Counted from the stretch's first letter, positions 51,863-60,993 are shown. The stretch: DNA of 64,000 nt from Leptolyngbya sp. SIO1E4 (GCA_010672825.2 JAAHFU020000003.1:930001-994000); one strand, 5' to 3'. The notes: generated from the sequence alone by a model not told the origin. Numbers and translations are program-made.

Positions 51863-52663
51863 ATGCAGCCCGCCCTTAAAGCCCCCCCGTCTCCCCTACG
51901 CTTACCCAAACGTCCCCGTCATCGCTGGCTTCGGTATTGTGCAATTGTTATCGCGATCGCCGTGCTCGTCTCCACTTGGGAGCCTTACCTCTGGTCTAAC
52001 CGCTACCGGGTTCCGTGGGTCTTTGGCGAAGTCGTCTATAAAGTGCAAACCCCAGACAAGGTGGTTGCCCTCACCTTTGATGATGGCCCTGACCCCCGCT
52101 ACACCGAGCAAATTTCTCAACTTCTGGTCGATGCCGGGGTTCGCAGCACCTTCTTTGTCATGGGCCGCCATGCCGAACAGCACCCAGAACTGATCGACAC
52201 CCTCATTCAGCACGGTCACGAATTGGGTAATCACACCTGGAACCACCCCAGCCTCCGCCTAACTCCCCCCAACAGAATTCGTGCAGAACTAGAATCAACC
52301 GATCGCCTGTTGCGAGAACACGGCTATCAGCAGCCCATCCCCTTTCGAGCCCCCTATGGCCATAGCTGGTTTGTGCTGCCCCAGATCCTTAAGCAGCGGC
52401 AGCAATCTAACATCCTGTGGACCGTGCAGCTCAATGACTGGAAGCCTGAGCGCCCAGACGTCATGATGGATTTATTGGAGCCTAAATTTGACAACGGGGC
52501 CATTATCTTGCTCCATGATGGGGATGGAGAGTCTGAAGGCGCCGATCGCGCCAACACCGTTGAAGTGGTTAAGCTGATTTTAGAGAAGTATATTCCCCAG
52601 GGATATCAATTCGTCACCGTCTCAGAACTCCTGACCCATGGAAACCCTCTGCCCTATCAGTAG
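51863..52663 (+). CDS. Polysaccharide deacetylase (NodB-homology)
   Basis: 266 residues from ATG 51863 (the frame is open to GTG 51845). A basic, Pro-rich N-terminus and one transmembrane helix (about 25-42) place the enzyme on the outer face of the membrane. The NodB domain has motif 1 ALTFDDGPDPRYT (catalytic Asp pair), motif 2 GNHTWNHPSL (metal His pair), motif 3 FRAPYGHSW and motif 5 IILLHDG. It removes acetyl groups from peptidoglycan or exopolysaccharide amino sugars. The substrate is not determined. Confidence 0.92.
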   Translation: MQPALKAPPSPLRLPKRPRHRWLRYCAIVIAIAVLVSTWEPYLWSNRYRVPWVFGEVVYKVQTPDKVVALTFDDGPDPRYTEQISQLLVDAGVRSTFFVMGRHAEQHPELIDTLIQHGHELGNHTWNHPSLRLTPPNRIRAELESTDRLLREHGYQQPIPFRAPYGHSWFVLPQILKQRQQSNILWTVQLNDWKPERPDVMMDLLEPKFDNGAIILLHDGDGESEGADRANTVEVVKLILEKYIPQGYQFVTVSELLTHGNPLPYQ

Positions 52664-52840
52664 GCGATTTTCCAGCCAGTTCTTAACCTGCTCTTGATGG
52701 ACGCCTTGACGGTGATCCCACAAGATTAATACCGTAGGTATTTATGCTCTCTTAAAACTCTTTTTAAGATATCCAGGTCAAGAACCGCTTCCAACTCCAT
52801 CCGCTTTTGTCCACACTCGTTCGCTAAAAGGCACCCACCT

Positions 52841-54745
52841 ATGACGACTTCCTTCCCCATCGATCTCGGCGCATACCAACGCATCACCTTAGATCCCGCC
52901 GTGCCGACCCTGACTGATGAGCAACGGTCTGCCCTCAAGGCCAATATTGAACTCTGCCGCGATGCGATCGTGTTCTTTACCGCTACCGGTGCCGCGAGAG
53001 GGGTCGGCGGTCATACGGGTGGCCCCTACGACACCGTGCCTGAGGTGATGATCCTGGACGCACTTTTCCGCGGCAGCCCCGATCAATTTGTGCCCACCTT
53101 CTTTGATGAAGCCGGGCACCGGGTGGCTACCCAGTACCTGATGGCGACCTTAAATGGAGATCTGCCCGCAGAACAGCTGATGCGCTACCGTGAAGCCCAC
53201 CAAAAGCTGCCGGGTCACCCAGAACTGGGCCTCACCCCCGGGGTGAAATTTAGCTCTGGTCGCCTGGGGCACATGTGGCCCTACGTTAACGGGGTGGCCC
53301 TGGCGAACCCGGGTAAAGCCGTATTTTGCCTCGGGTCTGATGGCTCTCAACAAGAAGGAAACGATGCAGAAGCGGCGCGGCTAGCGGTGGCAAACCACAT
53401 CAACGTCAAGCTCATCATTGACGATAACGACGTTACCATTGCCGGTCATCCTTCAACGTACATGGGCGGCTACAGCGTCAAGAAAACCTTAGAAGGCCAT
53501 GGGTTGACCGTTCTAGAAGGGGATGGGGAAGATCTCGATGGTCTGTATGCCAATATCTGCAAAGCTATGAGTACCCCTGGGCCAGTGGCGATCATTAACA
53601 AGCGGGCCATGGCCGTGGGCATTGAAGGCATTGAAGGCAGCACCCACGGGCATGATGTGATCCCGGTCGATGCAGCCATCAAGTACTTAGAAGCTAAGGG
53701 CCGTACAGAAGCGGTTGCGTTCCTCAAAGGCATTGAAAAGCCCAAGAATCCCTACAAATTCTTGGGAGCCTCTGAAAAGGTTGGATCTAACCGCAATACC
53801 TTTGGCGAAGCCGTTGTAGATGTTCTCAGCACCATGAGCGAAACAGAGCGCAAGAACAGCGTTCTGGTAGTCGACAGTGACCTGGAAGGCTCCTGCGGGT
53901 TGGCTCAAATTCGCAAGGCCAATCCAGAAGTCTTTGTCAGTGGCGGCATTCAGGAGCGAGGCAACCTCTCAGCCGCCGCTGGCTTCGGCATGGAAAAAGG
54001 CAAACAGGGAATTTTTGCCACTTTTAGCGCCTTCTTAGAAATGTGTATTTCTGAGATCACCATGGCGCGGTTGAACTATTCCAACCTGCTGTGTCACTTC
54101 TCCCATGCGGGCATTGATGACATGGCTGACAATACCTGCCATTTCGGCATCAACAATATGTTTGCTGACAATGGGCTAGATGATGGCTATGAAACCCGCC
54201 TGTATTTCCCCGCGGATGCCAACCAGATGCGGGCTGTGGTGAAGGCTATTTTCAACGATCCGGGGCTTCGGTTTATCTTTTCCACCCGTTCCAAGGTGCC
54301 CATGATTTTGGACACCCAGGGGAATGACTTGTTTGGTGGTGACTACACCTTTACCCCTGGCAAGGATGAGGTCATCCGAGAGGGCTCGGCGGGCTACATT
54401 GTCACCTTCGGAGATTCTCTGTATCGGGCGCTGGATGCCGTCGAGCGCTTAAAGCAGGAAGGTATTGAAGTGGGCCTCATCAACAAAGCCACGCTGAATG
54501 TGGTGGATGAAGACATGATGGCGAAGGTGGGCAAGGCACCCTTTGTCCTGGTGACGGAGGCCTTTAACCGTCGCACAGGGTTAGGCAGCCGCTTTGGCTC
54601 GTGGTTGCTAGAGCGCGGCTACACGCCGAAGTTTGCTTACCTGGGCACCCATGAAGAAGGCTGCGGCGGCCTTTGGGAGCAGTTCCCCCATCAGGGCATT
54701 GACCCCACAGGCATTATGGCTAAGGTGAAAGCACTCATGGGTTAA
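52841..54745 (+). CDS. Transketolase-family enzyme (non-canonical)
   Basis: 634 residues, shorter and of different sequence from the usual Calvin-cycle transketolase. TPP binding is by LGSDGSQQEGNDAEAARLA (about 161-179) with IIDDNDVTIAGH (about 193-204). The pyrimidine-binding domain covers about 310-480 (SGGIQERGNLSAAAGFGMEK, SHAGIDDMADNTCHFG), and the C-terminal transketolase domain about 500-625. The initial segment GHTGGPYDTVPEVMILDALF shows the conserved His/Gly site. It may act on sugar phosphates in the pentose-phosphate/Calvin network or a related ketol transfer, but the substrate is uncertain. A 32-nt palindrome follows its stop. Confidence 0.85.
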   Translation: MTTSFPIDLGAYQRITLDPAVPTLTDEQRSALKANIELCRDAIVFFTATGAARGVGGHTGGPYDTVPEVMILDALFRGSPDQFVPTFFDEAGHRVATQYLMATLNGDLPAEQLMRYREAHQKLPGHPELGLTPGVKFSSGRLGHMWPYVNGVALANPGKAVFCLGSDGSQQEGNDAEAARLAVANHINVKLIIDDNDVTIAGHPSTYMGGYSVKKTLEGHGLTVLEGDGEDLDGLYANICKAMSTPGPVAIINKRAMAVGIEGIEGSTHGHDVIPVDAAIKYLEAKGRTEAVAFLKGIEKPKNPYKFLGASEKVGSNRNTFGEAVVDVLSTMSETERKNSVLVVDSDLEGSCGLAQIRKANPEVFVSGGIQERGNLSAAAGFGMEKGKQGIFATFSAFLEMCISEITMARLNYSNLLCHFSHAGIDDMADNTCHFGINNMFADNGLDDGYETRLYFPADANQMRAVVKAIFNDPGLRFIFSTRSKVPMILDTQGNDLFGGDYTFTPGKDEVIREGSAGYIVTFGDSLYRALDAVERLKQEGIEVGLINKATLNVVDEDMMAKVGKAPFVLVTEAFNRRTGLGSRFGSWLLERGYTPKFAYLGTHEEGCGGLWEQFPHQGIDPTGIMAKVKALMG

Positions 54746-54751
54746 AAACGC

Positions 54752-54783
54752 CAATAGGGGCAGCCCATGGGCTGCCCCTATTG
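54752..54783 (+). terminator. 32-nt perfect palindrome after the transketolase-family gene
   Basis: The arm CAATAGGGGCAGCCCA (54752-54767) is followed by its exact inverse (54768-54783). It starts 7 nt after the stop and could end transcription from either side, though no T run follows. The core GGGGCAGC is related to the palindrome at 20305-20336. Confidence 0.75.
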
Positions 54784-54824
54784 CAAACGACTCAGTACAT
54801 TTAGTTTGCTTAAACCAAACGGGG

Positions 54825-55214
54825 TTAAACCAAACTCTGGGGGCAATATCCTAGCCCAGCGACAAATTTTGTTTGAAAACAGCTGACCGCAGCCGGGTTC
54901 GGCGCACCATGGGACACAATGGCAACGTGGTGTCGACTCATGGCCTGATTAGGAGCACAGCCTGCACTCAGGTCTTTGAGGGCAAGGGTAATGGCTGAGG
55001 GCGGACAATAGGGAAGACCATTTTCGCTCAGAACAGCCCAGCAGTCATTGTAGGGTTCTAAATCTAAGGATGCCTTGAGCTTTAGGTGCACCACCCAGCG
55101 ATCGTTGAAGAAAATGACTGTGACGCAATCAATGTGCGATCGCAGCTTGCTCAGCAGATAAGTCAATATCCTTTGAGTCAGACTGGCGTTGGCAAAACAG
55201 TACAAAAATTCCAC
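54825..55214 (-). CDS. Hypothetical protein (about 129 aa)
   Basis: Not recognised. GTG 55214 is preferred as the start, with AGGTTGAG upstream; the frame is open to TTG 55280. The product has mixed composition with a beta-like centre (CVTVIFFNDRWVVHLKLKA) and several Cys. It has no signal peptide. It lies between a palindrome and a repeat-bearing gap, with no co-directional neighbour close by. It may be a genuine small gene, but the support is only an open frame with protein-like composition. Confidence 0.45.
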   Translation of the reverse strand: MEFLYCFANASLTQRILTYLLSKLRSHIDCVTVIFFNDRWVVHLKLKASLDLEPYNDCWAVLSENGLPYCPPSAITLALKDLSAGCAPNQAMSRHHVAIVSHGAPNPAAVSCFQTKFVAGLGYCPQSLV

Positions 55215-55380
55215 GGGGCTCAACCTAGGGTGCTTTAGCCTCAGTCTAAGAAAACAATCTAAGGAAACGATGAAGAACAACGACTATTTCGGAGTTTCTT
55301 AGCGGTTAGACAGTATTTAAGGCAAAAAATAACCTGATTAGCGACGGCCAAATACCCTGCAGAACTGTTGACAGCCTTTT

Positions 55381-55447
55381 GCAGCTGAGTGAGGTACATT
55401 CTGGTCGCAATCGGGGCTAGGGTCTGGGGTTTGGGGTCTAAGGCTAG
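55381..55447 (-). repeat. Dispersed C-rich heptamer repeat, copy 5 (partial)
   Basis: On the minus strand it reads CCTTAGACCCCAAACCCCAG, then ACCCTAGCCCCGATTGCGAC, then AGAATGTACCTCACTCAGCT, matching the heptamer block and the conserved tail of the other copies. It lies just downstream of the GCS2-family gene. Confidence 0.7.
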
Positions 55448-55500
55448 TACTTCATCAGAGTGAGAAATGCGGTATCTTTGCCGGGCGATCGCCCAACGCG

Positions 55501-56622
55501 TCACAGGAGCCCTCGGGTCGTCTGCTCAACCAGATAATCAACAATGGCGTGGCGGGTTCCCTCACTTTGGTAGACCTGGCGCTGCCGCTGGGCGCTATTC
55601 CCCTGGGTGAGAATGCTTTCAATCTGCTGGCTCACCGCCTCCCAATCACCATGCGCTTTTAAGGCAGGCTGAATATAGGCAAGCAGGGCGTGAATCGACT
55701 CCGTCGCGGCAACTGGTTGGAGCGCGGTGAAATTGATGAGTTCCCCCTGAGTTCCATAGCGGGCGGCTTGCCACATTGCCGCTTTGAGCAATTCTGAGCG
55801 AATCTCAGGGTAGGGGGTGTGATTTTGATAGTCTTGGTAACAGGTTTGGGCTAAGGCGCGAACGACCCCAGCAAACATCACGGCTTCATCCACCGTGCCA
55901 CACACATCAGCGACGCGAAATTCTACGGTGGGAAACCGTTCTGACAGTCGAATGTCCCAATAAATTTTGGTTGGATCGTCGGTAATATCAGTATCAATAA
56001 GCTGTTGAATGAAGGCTTGATAATCGCCATGGTTTTTAAAGTGAGGCGGTGGCCCTGCCGTTGGCAAACGGCACCATAGCTCCATCCGATAACTGTGATA
56101 CCCGGTATCACGCCCCAACCAAAAAGGTGAATTGGCCGTGAGCGCAAGCAACGTAGGCAACCACTGTCGGGCTCGGTTCACGACCTCAACCGCTGCTTCT
56201 CGATCGGCAATGCCCACGTGGACGTGGCAGCCAAAGATAACCATTTCTCGAATCAGCTGCTGCATCACTTCATCGAGGTTGCGATAGCGATCCTTGGGGG
56301 TCACTTTTTGGTTTTGCCACCGCGAGAAGGGATGAGTTCCCGCAGCGGCGATCGCAAGCCCATGCTCCTGCGCTGCCATCATGGCTGATCGTCTTGCCTG
56401 GACGAGTTCCCGGCGGACATCTCCCAAGGTTCGACAAACACCGGTGGCAATTTCAACCTGGCAGCGATGCAGCTCGTAGAGTAAGTCCTGAGTCTGACCA
56501 TTATGCTGGTTAGCTGTGATCAGTTTGCCTGACTTGCCAGCAAGCTCTCGCGTGTGGGGGTTGATAATTTGATACTCTTCTTCCACACCGATAGTGAACG
56601 CGGCTGCATCTGACTTTGACAT
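55501..56622 (-). CDS. Carboxylate-amine ligase of the GCS2/YbdK family
   Basis: 373 residues from ATG 56622 (the frame is open to GTG 56637). It belongs to the glutamate-cysteine-ligase-2 fold, which joins a carboxylate to an amine with ATP. Family features are FTIGVEEEYQIINPHTREL at the N-terminus, HRCQVEIATGVCRTLGDVRR, GCHVHVGIADREAAVEVVNR and FPTVEFRVADVCGTVDEAV. The substrate in cyanobacteria is not known; weak gamma-glutamyl-cysteine activity is reported for relatives. It lies 41 nt downstream of the Nif11-domain gene on the same strand if read as an operon (Nif11 stop at 56678). Confidence 0.88.
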   Translation of the reverse strand: MSKSDAAAFTIGVEEEYQIINPHTRELAGKSGKLITANQHNGQTQDLLYELHRCQVEIATGVCRTLGDVRRELVQARRSAMMAAQEHGLAIAAAGTHPFSRWQNQKVTPKDRYRNLDEVMQQLIREMVIFGCHVHVGIADREAAVEVVNRARQWLPTLLALTANSPFWLGRDTGYHSYRMELWCRLPTAGPPPHFKNHGDYQAFIQQLIDTDITDDPTKIYWDIRLSERFPTVEFRVADVCGTVDEAVMFAGVVRALAQTCYQDYQNHTPYPEIRSELLKAAMWQAARYGTQGELINFTALQPVAATESIHALLAYIQPALKAHGDWEAVSQQIESILTQGNSAQRQRQVYQSEGTRHAIVDYLVEQTTRGLL

Positions 56623-56677
56623 AGACTGATGCCCCACAAAACGAGCTTAAGTGGATGGATGCAAGGCTGATTTTCCG

Positions 56678-56971
56678 TTACGGGTTGGGATTCGGATCCC
56701 CAGTGAACGGCTGTACCCCAGTCGCCGGGTAGTCATCATGATCTGGGCTAAAAAGCTCAAGAATTGCTTCGGCCAGCGCCCCAAAGAATCCTGGCTTTTG
56801 CTTGAGTTCTGTTAATACTTCATCGACATGCTCAGCAGAAAAATCATAGCCTGCTTGGCTGCCGACGCCAACCACCTCATCTTGGGTTGAGGTGGTTTGT
56901 AATTGCGCTTTAAGGTCATCATCCTTAGCAGCTTTAAACAGAAAGCTCAATACGTTTTCCTTAGACATCAT
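56678..56971 (-). CDS. Nif11-domain peptide
   Basis: 97 residues. Residues 1-65 form the Nif11 leader-like domain: MMSKENVLSFLFKAAKDDDL, then VGSQAGYDFSAEHVDEVLTE. In many cyanobacteria this domain is the leader of ribosomally made peptides ending in a GG-type cut site. Here no GG site and no Cys/Ser/Thr-rich core follow; the tail is hydrophobic and then acidic and Pro/Asn-rich (SPDHDDYPATGVQPFTGDP). A RiPP precursor is possible but unproven. The nearest gene in the same direction is the GCS2-type ligase 55 nt downstream. Confidence 0.85.
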   Translation of the reverse strand: MMSKENVLSFLFKAAKDDDLKAQLQTTSTQDEVVGVGSQAGYDFSAEHVDEVLTELKQKPGFFGALAEAILELFSPDHDDYPATGVQPFTGDPNPNP

Positions 56972-57163
56972 GAGTATCCCAAAAACGACAAGAATTACGA
57001 CTTAATAGACACCTTTAACGTTAGAGAACTGCCCCTAAGACACCACTCAAATTCGTTGAGTGCAAGATTCAGCTTTCTCACCTCAGCCAGGTAACCCCCG
57101 ACCCCTCATCCTTAAACCTCTGTCTCAATCCAACCATCCCGCACTTGACGAAAACAGGCGTCA

Positions 57164-57751
57164 TCATGGATTAGCGCCAGTCCCTTGACGCGGCTGAATC
57201 ACCCCATACCCTCCATGATTACGTTCGTAAACCACATTAATTTCCCCGGTTTCTGCATTGCGGAACATATAGAAATCATGATCAACGAGCTGCAGATTTT
57301 CCAACGCTTCGTGCATGGACATCGGGGGCATGGCAAAGAACTTATTGCGCAGCACTTTAGGCGGCAGCTCTGGGGTTCGATCTTGGGTGAGATCTGTCGG
57401 GACAAGCGACTGATCGAGATCGGTGCGCTGGCTTTCCTTTGGCTGAGACCGACGCTGCCGTCTATCTTTATATTTCTGTAGCTGACGGGTAAGCTTGTCG
57501 GCTACGAGATCAATGCTGGCGTAGAGGTTTTCATGGTTCTCTTCTGCCCGAATGACGGTGCCATTTGCGTACACGGTTACCTCAGCGATTTGCTGAGGTT
57601 GTTTCTTGGAGTGATTGGGCACCGACAGCTTGACATCTACCTCTGTCATTAAGCCTTCAAAATGCTCCATGGCTTTGCCAATCTTTTGATCCACATAGCC
57701 ATGGATAGCATCTGTGATTTTGATGTTTTTCCCTTGAATAAGCAGCCTCAT
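57164..57751 (-). CDS. hpf: Long ribosome hibernation-promoting factor (LrtA/HPF)
   Basis: 195 residues. The N-terminal HPF/YfiA domain (1-100: [20 protein letters not shown], then [20 protein letters not shown]) binds the 30S subunit. A Gln/Pro-rich linker leads to the C-terminal domain of long HPFs (about 135-190; [20 protein letters not shown] and [16 protein letters not shown]), which dimerises ribosomes into 100S particles. In cyanobacteria this is the light-repressed gene lrtA. A long upstream region without genes fits a regulated leader. Confidence 0.94.
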   Translation of the reverse strand: MRLLIQGKNIKITDAIHGYVDQKIGKAMEHFEGLMTEVDVKLSVPNHSKKQPQQIAEVTVYANGTVIRAEENHENLYASIDLVADKLTRQLQKYKDRRQRRSQPKESQRTDLDQSLVPTDLTQDRTPELPPKVLRNKFFAMPPMSMHEALENLQLVDHDFYMFRNAETGEINVVYERNHGGYGVIQPRQGTGANP

Positions 57752-58290
57752 CTAGGCATCGCCTCCTCGTTCTGTTATGAAAGACTCAGAGTTGGCAGCT
57801 TAACTGTCAAATGAGCGTAAATACCTGAACGTTTTTCAATGAACGGATCTACGCTGAGGCAATCGCTCGTTCTGAATCGAAGGAACCCAAAAAGCCGACT
57901 TGGAACTTGGCAATAAACCTTTAGAGGTGAATTTCATCCTTCAAGGTTCCTGGATTGATTCCTGCAATTACCTTGAGTTCATAATAGGGGATTTCAGTAC
58001 ATTTTTTCGTTTCTTTAAAAAAAGAAACGTCAAACTTTCAAAGATTAATTCTTACTGAAATTCTTGCCAAAATAACAGAAAAATTAGGCAGTACACAGCT
58101 GGTCTTAGGCTCGTGTGTGCTGTACGACGATGCCAGAGTTCTATCAGGAGCTAGCGGTGCTCCAGCAAAAATTGATCGCCTATGGTTAGCATTACCTTTT
58201 CACTAAGAGATCGCCCATTGAACTCTTTTTTAATTCTACTGAACTCTTTTTTAATTCTAAAGACAGGAGATAAAAAGCGCGCTTAGGGTC
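57752..58290. other. Upstream region of hpf
   Basis: 539 bp, AT-rich. It contains a CGTTTCTTT/AAAGAAACG hairpin (58008-58029) and a 19-codon plus-strand ORF (58130-58189) that I do not accept as a gene. It is probably the hpf promoter and long leader. Confidence 0.45.
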
Positions 58291-58437
58291 TTAGAGCGGT
58301 CGGGAAAGTTTCAAAATCCACCAAAATTTTTGCCGATCTTTTTTAAAGTCGGCCACATAACCTGGGATGGTCAGACAGGCTGAATAACCATCGCCCGCTT
58401 GCTGAATTTGATAGCGGTGCGAGTGGGGCAACGTCAT
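58291..58437 (-). CDS. Very small protein (48 aa)
   Basis: ATG 58437 to TAA 58291, 15 nt after the preceding small gene on the same strand. It begins MTLPHSHRYQIQQAGDGYSA and ends in FKKDRQKFWWILKLSRPL, a soluble beta-like start and a basic, aromatic end. The translation is clearly protein-like and the spacing fits a two-gene operon. Not recognised; too short for most ORF length cut-offs. Confidence 0.6.
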   Translation of the reverse strand: MTLPHSHRYQIQQAGDGYSACLTIPGYVADFKKDRQKFWWILKLSRPL

Positions 58438-58452
58438 TCGCGAGTCGCGCAA

Positions 58453-58671
58453 TCAGCCATTCACCTTAACCGTCACTCGCTCCTGAACATCTTCACGCTT
58501 AGCGACCGGCACAACCGGGCGTGAAGCAGCGGTTAGAGGCATCGCCGCGGTCGCCTGAGTGCCCCTGGGCTGCTCTAGATCATCACAAATGGCCTTGGCC
58601 AACACCGCAGCAAAATAAGTCGCACCGAGATAGAGAACGATATCGAAAGCCCCAAAATACAGGTGGAACAT
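58453..58671 (-). CDS. Small single-span membrane protein (72 aa)
   Basis: ATG 58671 is chosen because GGGAGGG lies 8 nt upstream; the frame extends to 58698. It begins MFHLYFGAFDIVLYLGATYF, an N-terminal transmembrane helix, then a hydrophilic Ala/Pro/Val-rich tail ending RVTVKVNG. Followed 15 nt later by another tiny gene. Not recognised. Confidence 0.6.
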   Translation of the reverse strand: MFHLYFGAFDIVLYLGATYFAAVLAKAICDDLEQPRGTQATAAMPLTAASRPVVPVAKREDVQERVTVKVNG

Positions 58672-58737
58672 GAAACGGCCCTCCCTGGTTTGCTTCACCT
58701 CATATCATAGCGAGTCTGTTTAAGCAAATCCACGGTA

Positions 58738-58913
58738 TCGCAAAAGGTAGAAAGCAGAAGGCAGAAGGCAGAAATCAAAGCCTTGCTGCATCAGGATTTC
58801 AGGAAATCCGATTATCCTATAGCGGTGTGCATTCGGATCAAGCACACCCTAGACCCCAAACCCTAGACCCTGTCTTGACCCAGATGTACTGGACTCAACT
58901 GAACAAGGCTATA
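58738..58913 (+). repeat. Composite dispersed repeat: GCAGAAG module plus C-rich module (copies 3 and 6)
   Basis: 58738-58815 is the GCAGAAG-rich module (AAGCAGAAGGCAGAAGGCAG, CCTTGCTGCATCAGGATTTC). It runs directly into the C-rich module at 58820-58913 (AGCGGTGTGCATTCGGATCA, CCCTAGA-CCCCAAA-CCCTAGA-CCC, CTTGACCCAGATGTACTGGA). The same two-module order is seen at 20189-20500. Confidence 0.85.
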
Positions 58914-58959
58914 TCCCTACACCTGAATAAATGTGCAAACAGATAGGGCGGATACTCCG

Positions 58960-59667
58960 TTAACAATGGGGGCTGAGCTGAGATCGCACCTGAGACACAA
59001 TCGCAGCCACCGCCGCCTCCAGGTTATCCACAATAAAGTCAGGGTCGTAAGTTTGCAGGCGATCGCGATCGCGAATCCCGCTGAGGACTGCCACCACCGG
59101 TAAATCATGGGCCCGGGCCGCAGCAATGTCTGCCTCTGTATCGCCAATCATCCAGGTTTCACAGGCTTCAGGCAGTTCTGCCAGGGCTTTTTCCATCAGT
59201 CGGGTTTTTTCCACCACGTCGTGGGTTTTCACATAGTCATCGGGCAAGCAATACCGCACCTCCGGCGGAAAGAATCGCTCCAAGTTATGGTGCGCCAGGG
59301 CTAAATTGAGCGCATGGACACGGCGCATCGTCATCACGGCCAGGTGGTAGTTCAGCGCCTGGATTTTTTCCAACGCTTCTACAGCCCCCGGAATCAGGCA
59401 ATCATGCCCCAGGTAAGCGAGATTGTGGACAGTTTCTCGCCGGAGCATCGCAAATTGTCGCGCCTGGTCATCGTGGAGCCCTGAGATATGGCCGATTTGT
59501 CGTTCTGGCACCTGGGCCCGTTTGAGCTGCCAAAAGGCTTCCTTTGACAAGGTATTGACCGGTTGTACGGGTTCCTTAGCCTCGCTGAGGCAGTATTGAT
59601 ACACCTGATAGTAGCGCTCCGACACATCCATAATCGGGCCGTCAAAATCAGTAAAGATGCGCAACAT
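58960..59667 (-). CDS. HAD-superfamily hydrolase (235 aa)
   Basis: Motif I is IFTDFDGPIMDVSERY (nucleophile Asp), with a helical cap (about 20-95), motif II VMTMRRVHA, a Lys after the cap and motif IV WMIGDTEADIAAARAHD. The layout resembles phosphoglycolate-phosphatase-like HADs. The substrate cannot be assigned. Downstream of hppD on the same strand, 102 bp away. Confidence 0.88.
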   Translation of the reverse strand: MLRIFTDFDGPIMDVSERYYQVYQYCLSEAKEPVQPVNTLSKEAFWQLKRAQVPERQIGHISGLHDDQARQFAMLRRETVHNLAYLGHDCLIPGAVEALEKIQALNYHLAVMTMRRVHALNLALAHHNLERFFPPEVRYCLPDDYVKTHDVVEKTRLMEKALAELPEACETWMIGDTEADIAAARAHDLPVVAVLSGIRDRDRLQTYDPDFIVDNLEAAVAAIVSQVRSQLSPHC

Positions 59668-59769
59668 ATCCGGTGAATTTCCTTTTTAGAGGCGAGCAAT
59701 AACTTAGACGTGGCAGCACCGCGCATGAGTGAAGATTTACCACAGGCTACCCTAATCTATCCTTTCATC

Positions 59770-60945
59770 TCACAGGCTTCCTCGCTGCTGTTGTTCTCGT
59801 TCAATGGCCTCAAATAGGGCTTGAAAGTTGCCAGCGCCAAACCCTTCTGCCCGTTTAATGCCCGCCGGGGTGACTTTGGTTTGTCGCTCTATCAACTCCC
59901 AAAAGAACGTGGGGCGCTCAAAGAGGGGTTGCATAAACGTTTGCAAAAGTCGAGTTTGCGGCTCTTCTGGGGGCCAATCGACTAAGATTTGCTGCTGGGC
60001 GATCGCCTCCCAATCTCCGGCTTCATGCCAAAACCCTGGTCGGGTTTGCAGTTCCTCATAGTAAGTAGACGGCACGGACAAAAAAGGCACCCCTCGCTGC
60101 CGTAATCGGGCTACGGTCTTCACCAGACTAGTGGTCTGTAACGCCACATGTTGAATCCCTGCTCCCCGGTTGAGATCTAAGAATTCCTGGATCTGAGAAT
60201 TTTGAGAGGTCGGTTCATTAATCGGGAGCGTGGCGCTGCCCTCAGGATGTTTGAGCACAAAACTCCGTAACCCTGATTGGGCTGTGGCGATCGCAAATTG
60301 CTGTTGCCGAACAAAGCCCAAGTGCGTCTCATACCAGGTGACAGCAGGCTCTAGTTCACCCACCGGCACATTTAAAACTGCATGATCAATGCTGAGCCAG
60401 GGCAAATCAGGTGCCTCAGCCTCGGGTTCGGTTTCCACAAACGAAGCCCCATCGCAGGGTAGGGCATTGCCCCCGGCCCCGGCTAGATCAAGCACCTCGC
60501 TGACCCTGCTCCCCTGAGATGCTGCCCAGGGGTCAATCGGCTTCTCTGGAGGCTGGTCGAACTCAATCAGGGTATGGCTGACACTTCCCCACCCCTGTAT
60601 CTGGCACCAGCGAAAATCACCAGTTGGGCTCTCCTGAGACTGTACGGGATGGGTTAGCTGCCCCCCCGCCCGCTGCACCTGCGCCACAATTCCATCGAGA
60701 TGCCTCACTCGAAAGGCCACATCGGCAACCCCTTCAGCATAGTGGTGCAAAAAGGGTTTAACCGCAGGGTTGCCGGTTTGCTCAGAGGAAATCAAAATCA
60801 AAATCTGACCACTCTGAAGAGCAAATTCACTCAGCCCGTTTAAGGGGTGGGTCGAGAGCGGCTGAAAAGTGAGTTTCTCGACAAACCAATCGCGCCATAG
60901 GGGGGCATTTTTCACATAAAGGTGCAGATATTCAATATCCATCAC
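59770..60945 (-). CDS. hppD: 4-hydroxyphenylpyruvate dioxygenase
   Basis: 391 residues, two VOC-type domains. It converts 4-hydroxyphenylpyruvate to homogentisate for tocopherol synthesis in cyanobacteria. The iron triad is His188 (SIDHAVLNV), His266 (IQHVALQT) and Glu350 (FFWELIER). The C-terminal helix ends GFGAGNFQALFEAIEREQ, the family's gate helix. The first ATG (60945) or the second (60942) may be used. Co-directional with a HAD gene downstream and an unknown gene upstream (48-bp gap). Confidence 0.93.
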   Translation of the reverse strand: MMDIEYLHLYVKNAPLWRDWFVEKLTFQPLSTHPLNGLSEFALQSGQILILISSEQTGNPAVKPFLHHYAEGVADVAFRVRHLDGIVAQVQRAGGQLTHPVQSQESPTGDFRWCQIQGWGSVSHTLIEFDQPPEKPIDPWAASQGSRVSEVLDLAGAGGNALPCDGASFVETEPEAEAPDLPWLSIDHAVLNVPVGELEPAVTWYETHLGFVRQQQFAIATAQSGLRSFVLKHPEGSATLPINEPTSQNSQIQEFLDLNRGAGIQHVALQTTSLVKTVARLRQRGVPFLSVPSTYYEELQTRPGFWHEAGDWEAIAQQQILVDWPPEEPQTRLLQTFMQPLFERPTFFWELIERQTKVTPAGIKRAEGFGAGNFQALFEAIEREQQQRGSL

Positions 60946-60993
60946 CCAAACTGCACCTTTTTGGAACTACAGGGATACTGTAAGCACTGAAGC

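Noticed and set aside
55259-55504. Minus-strand 81-codon ORF upstream of the hypothetical gene at 54825
   Set aside because: Part of it translates a dispersed C-rich repeat copy and it overlaps the start of the neighbouring frame.
58130-58189. 19-codon ORF (MPEFYQELAVLQQKLIAYG) upstream of hpf
   Set aside because: Protein-like but far too short, with no ribosome-binding site; at best a fragment of an old gene.
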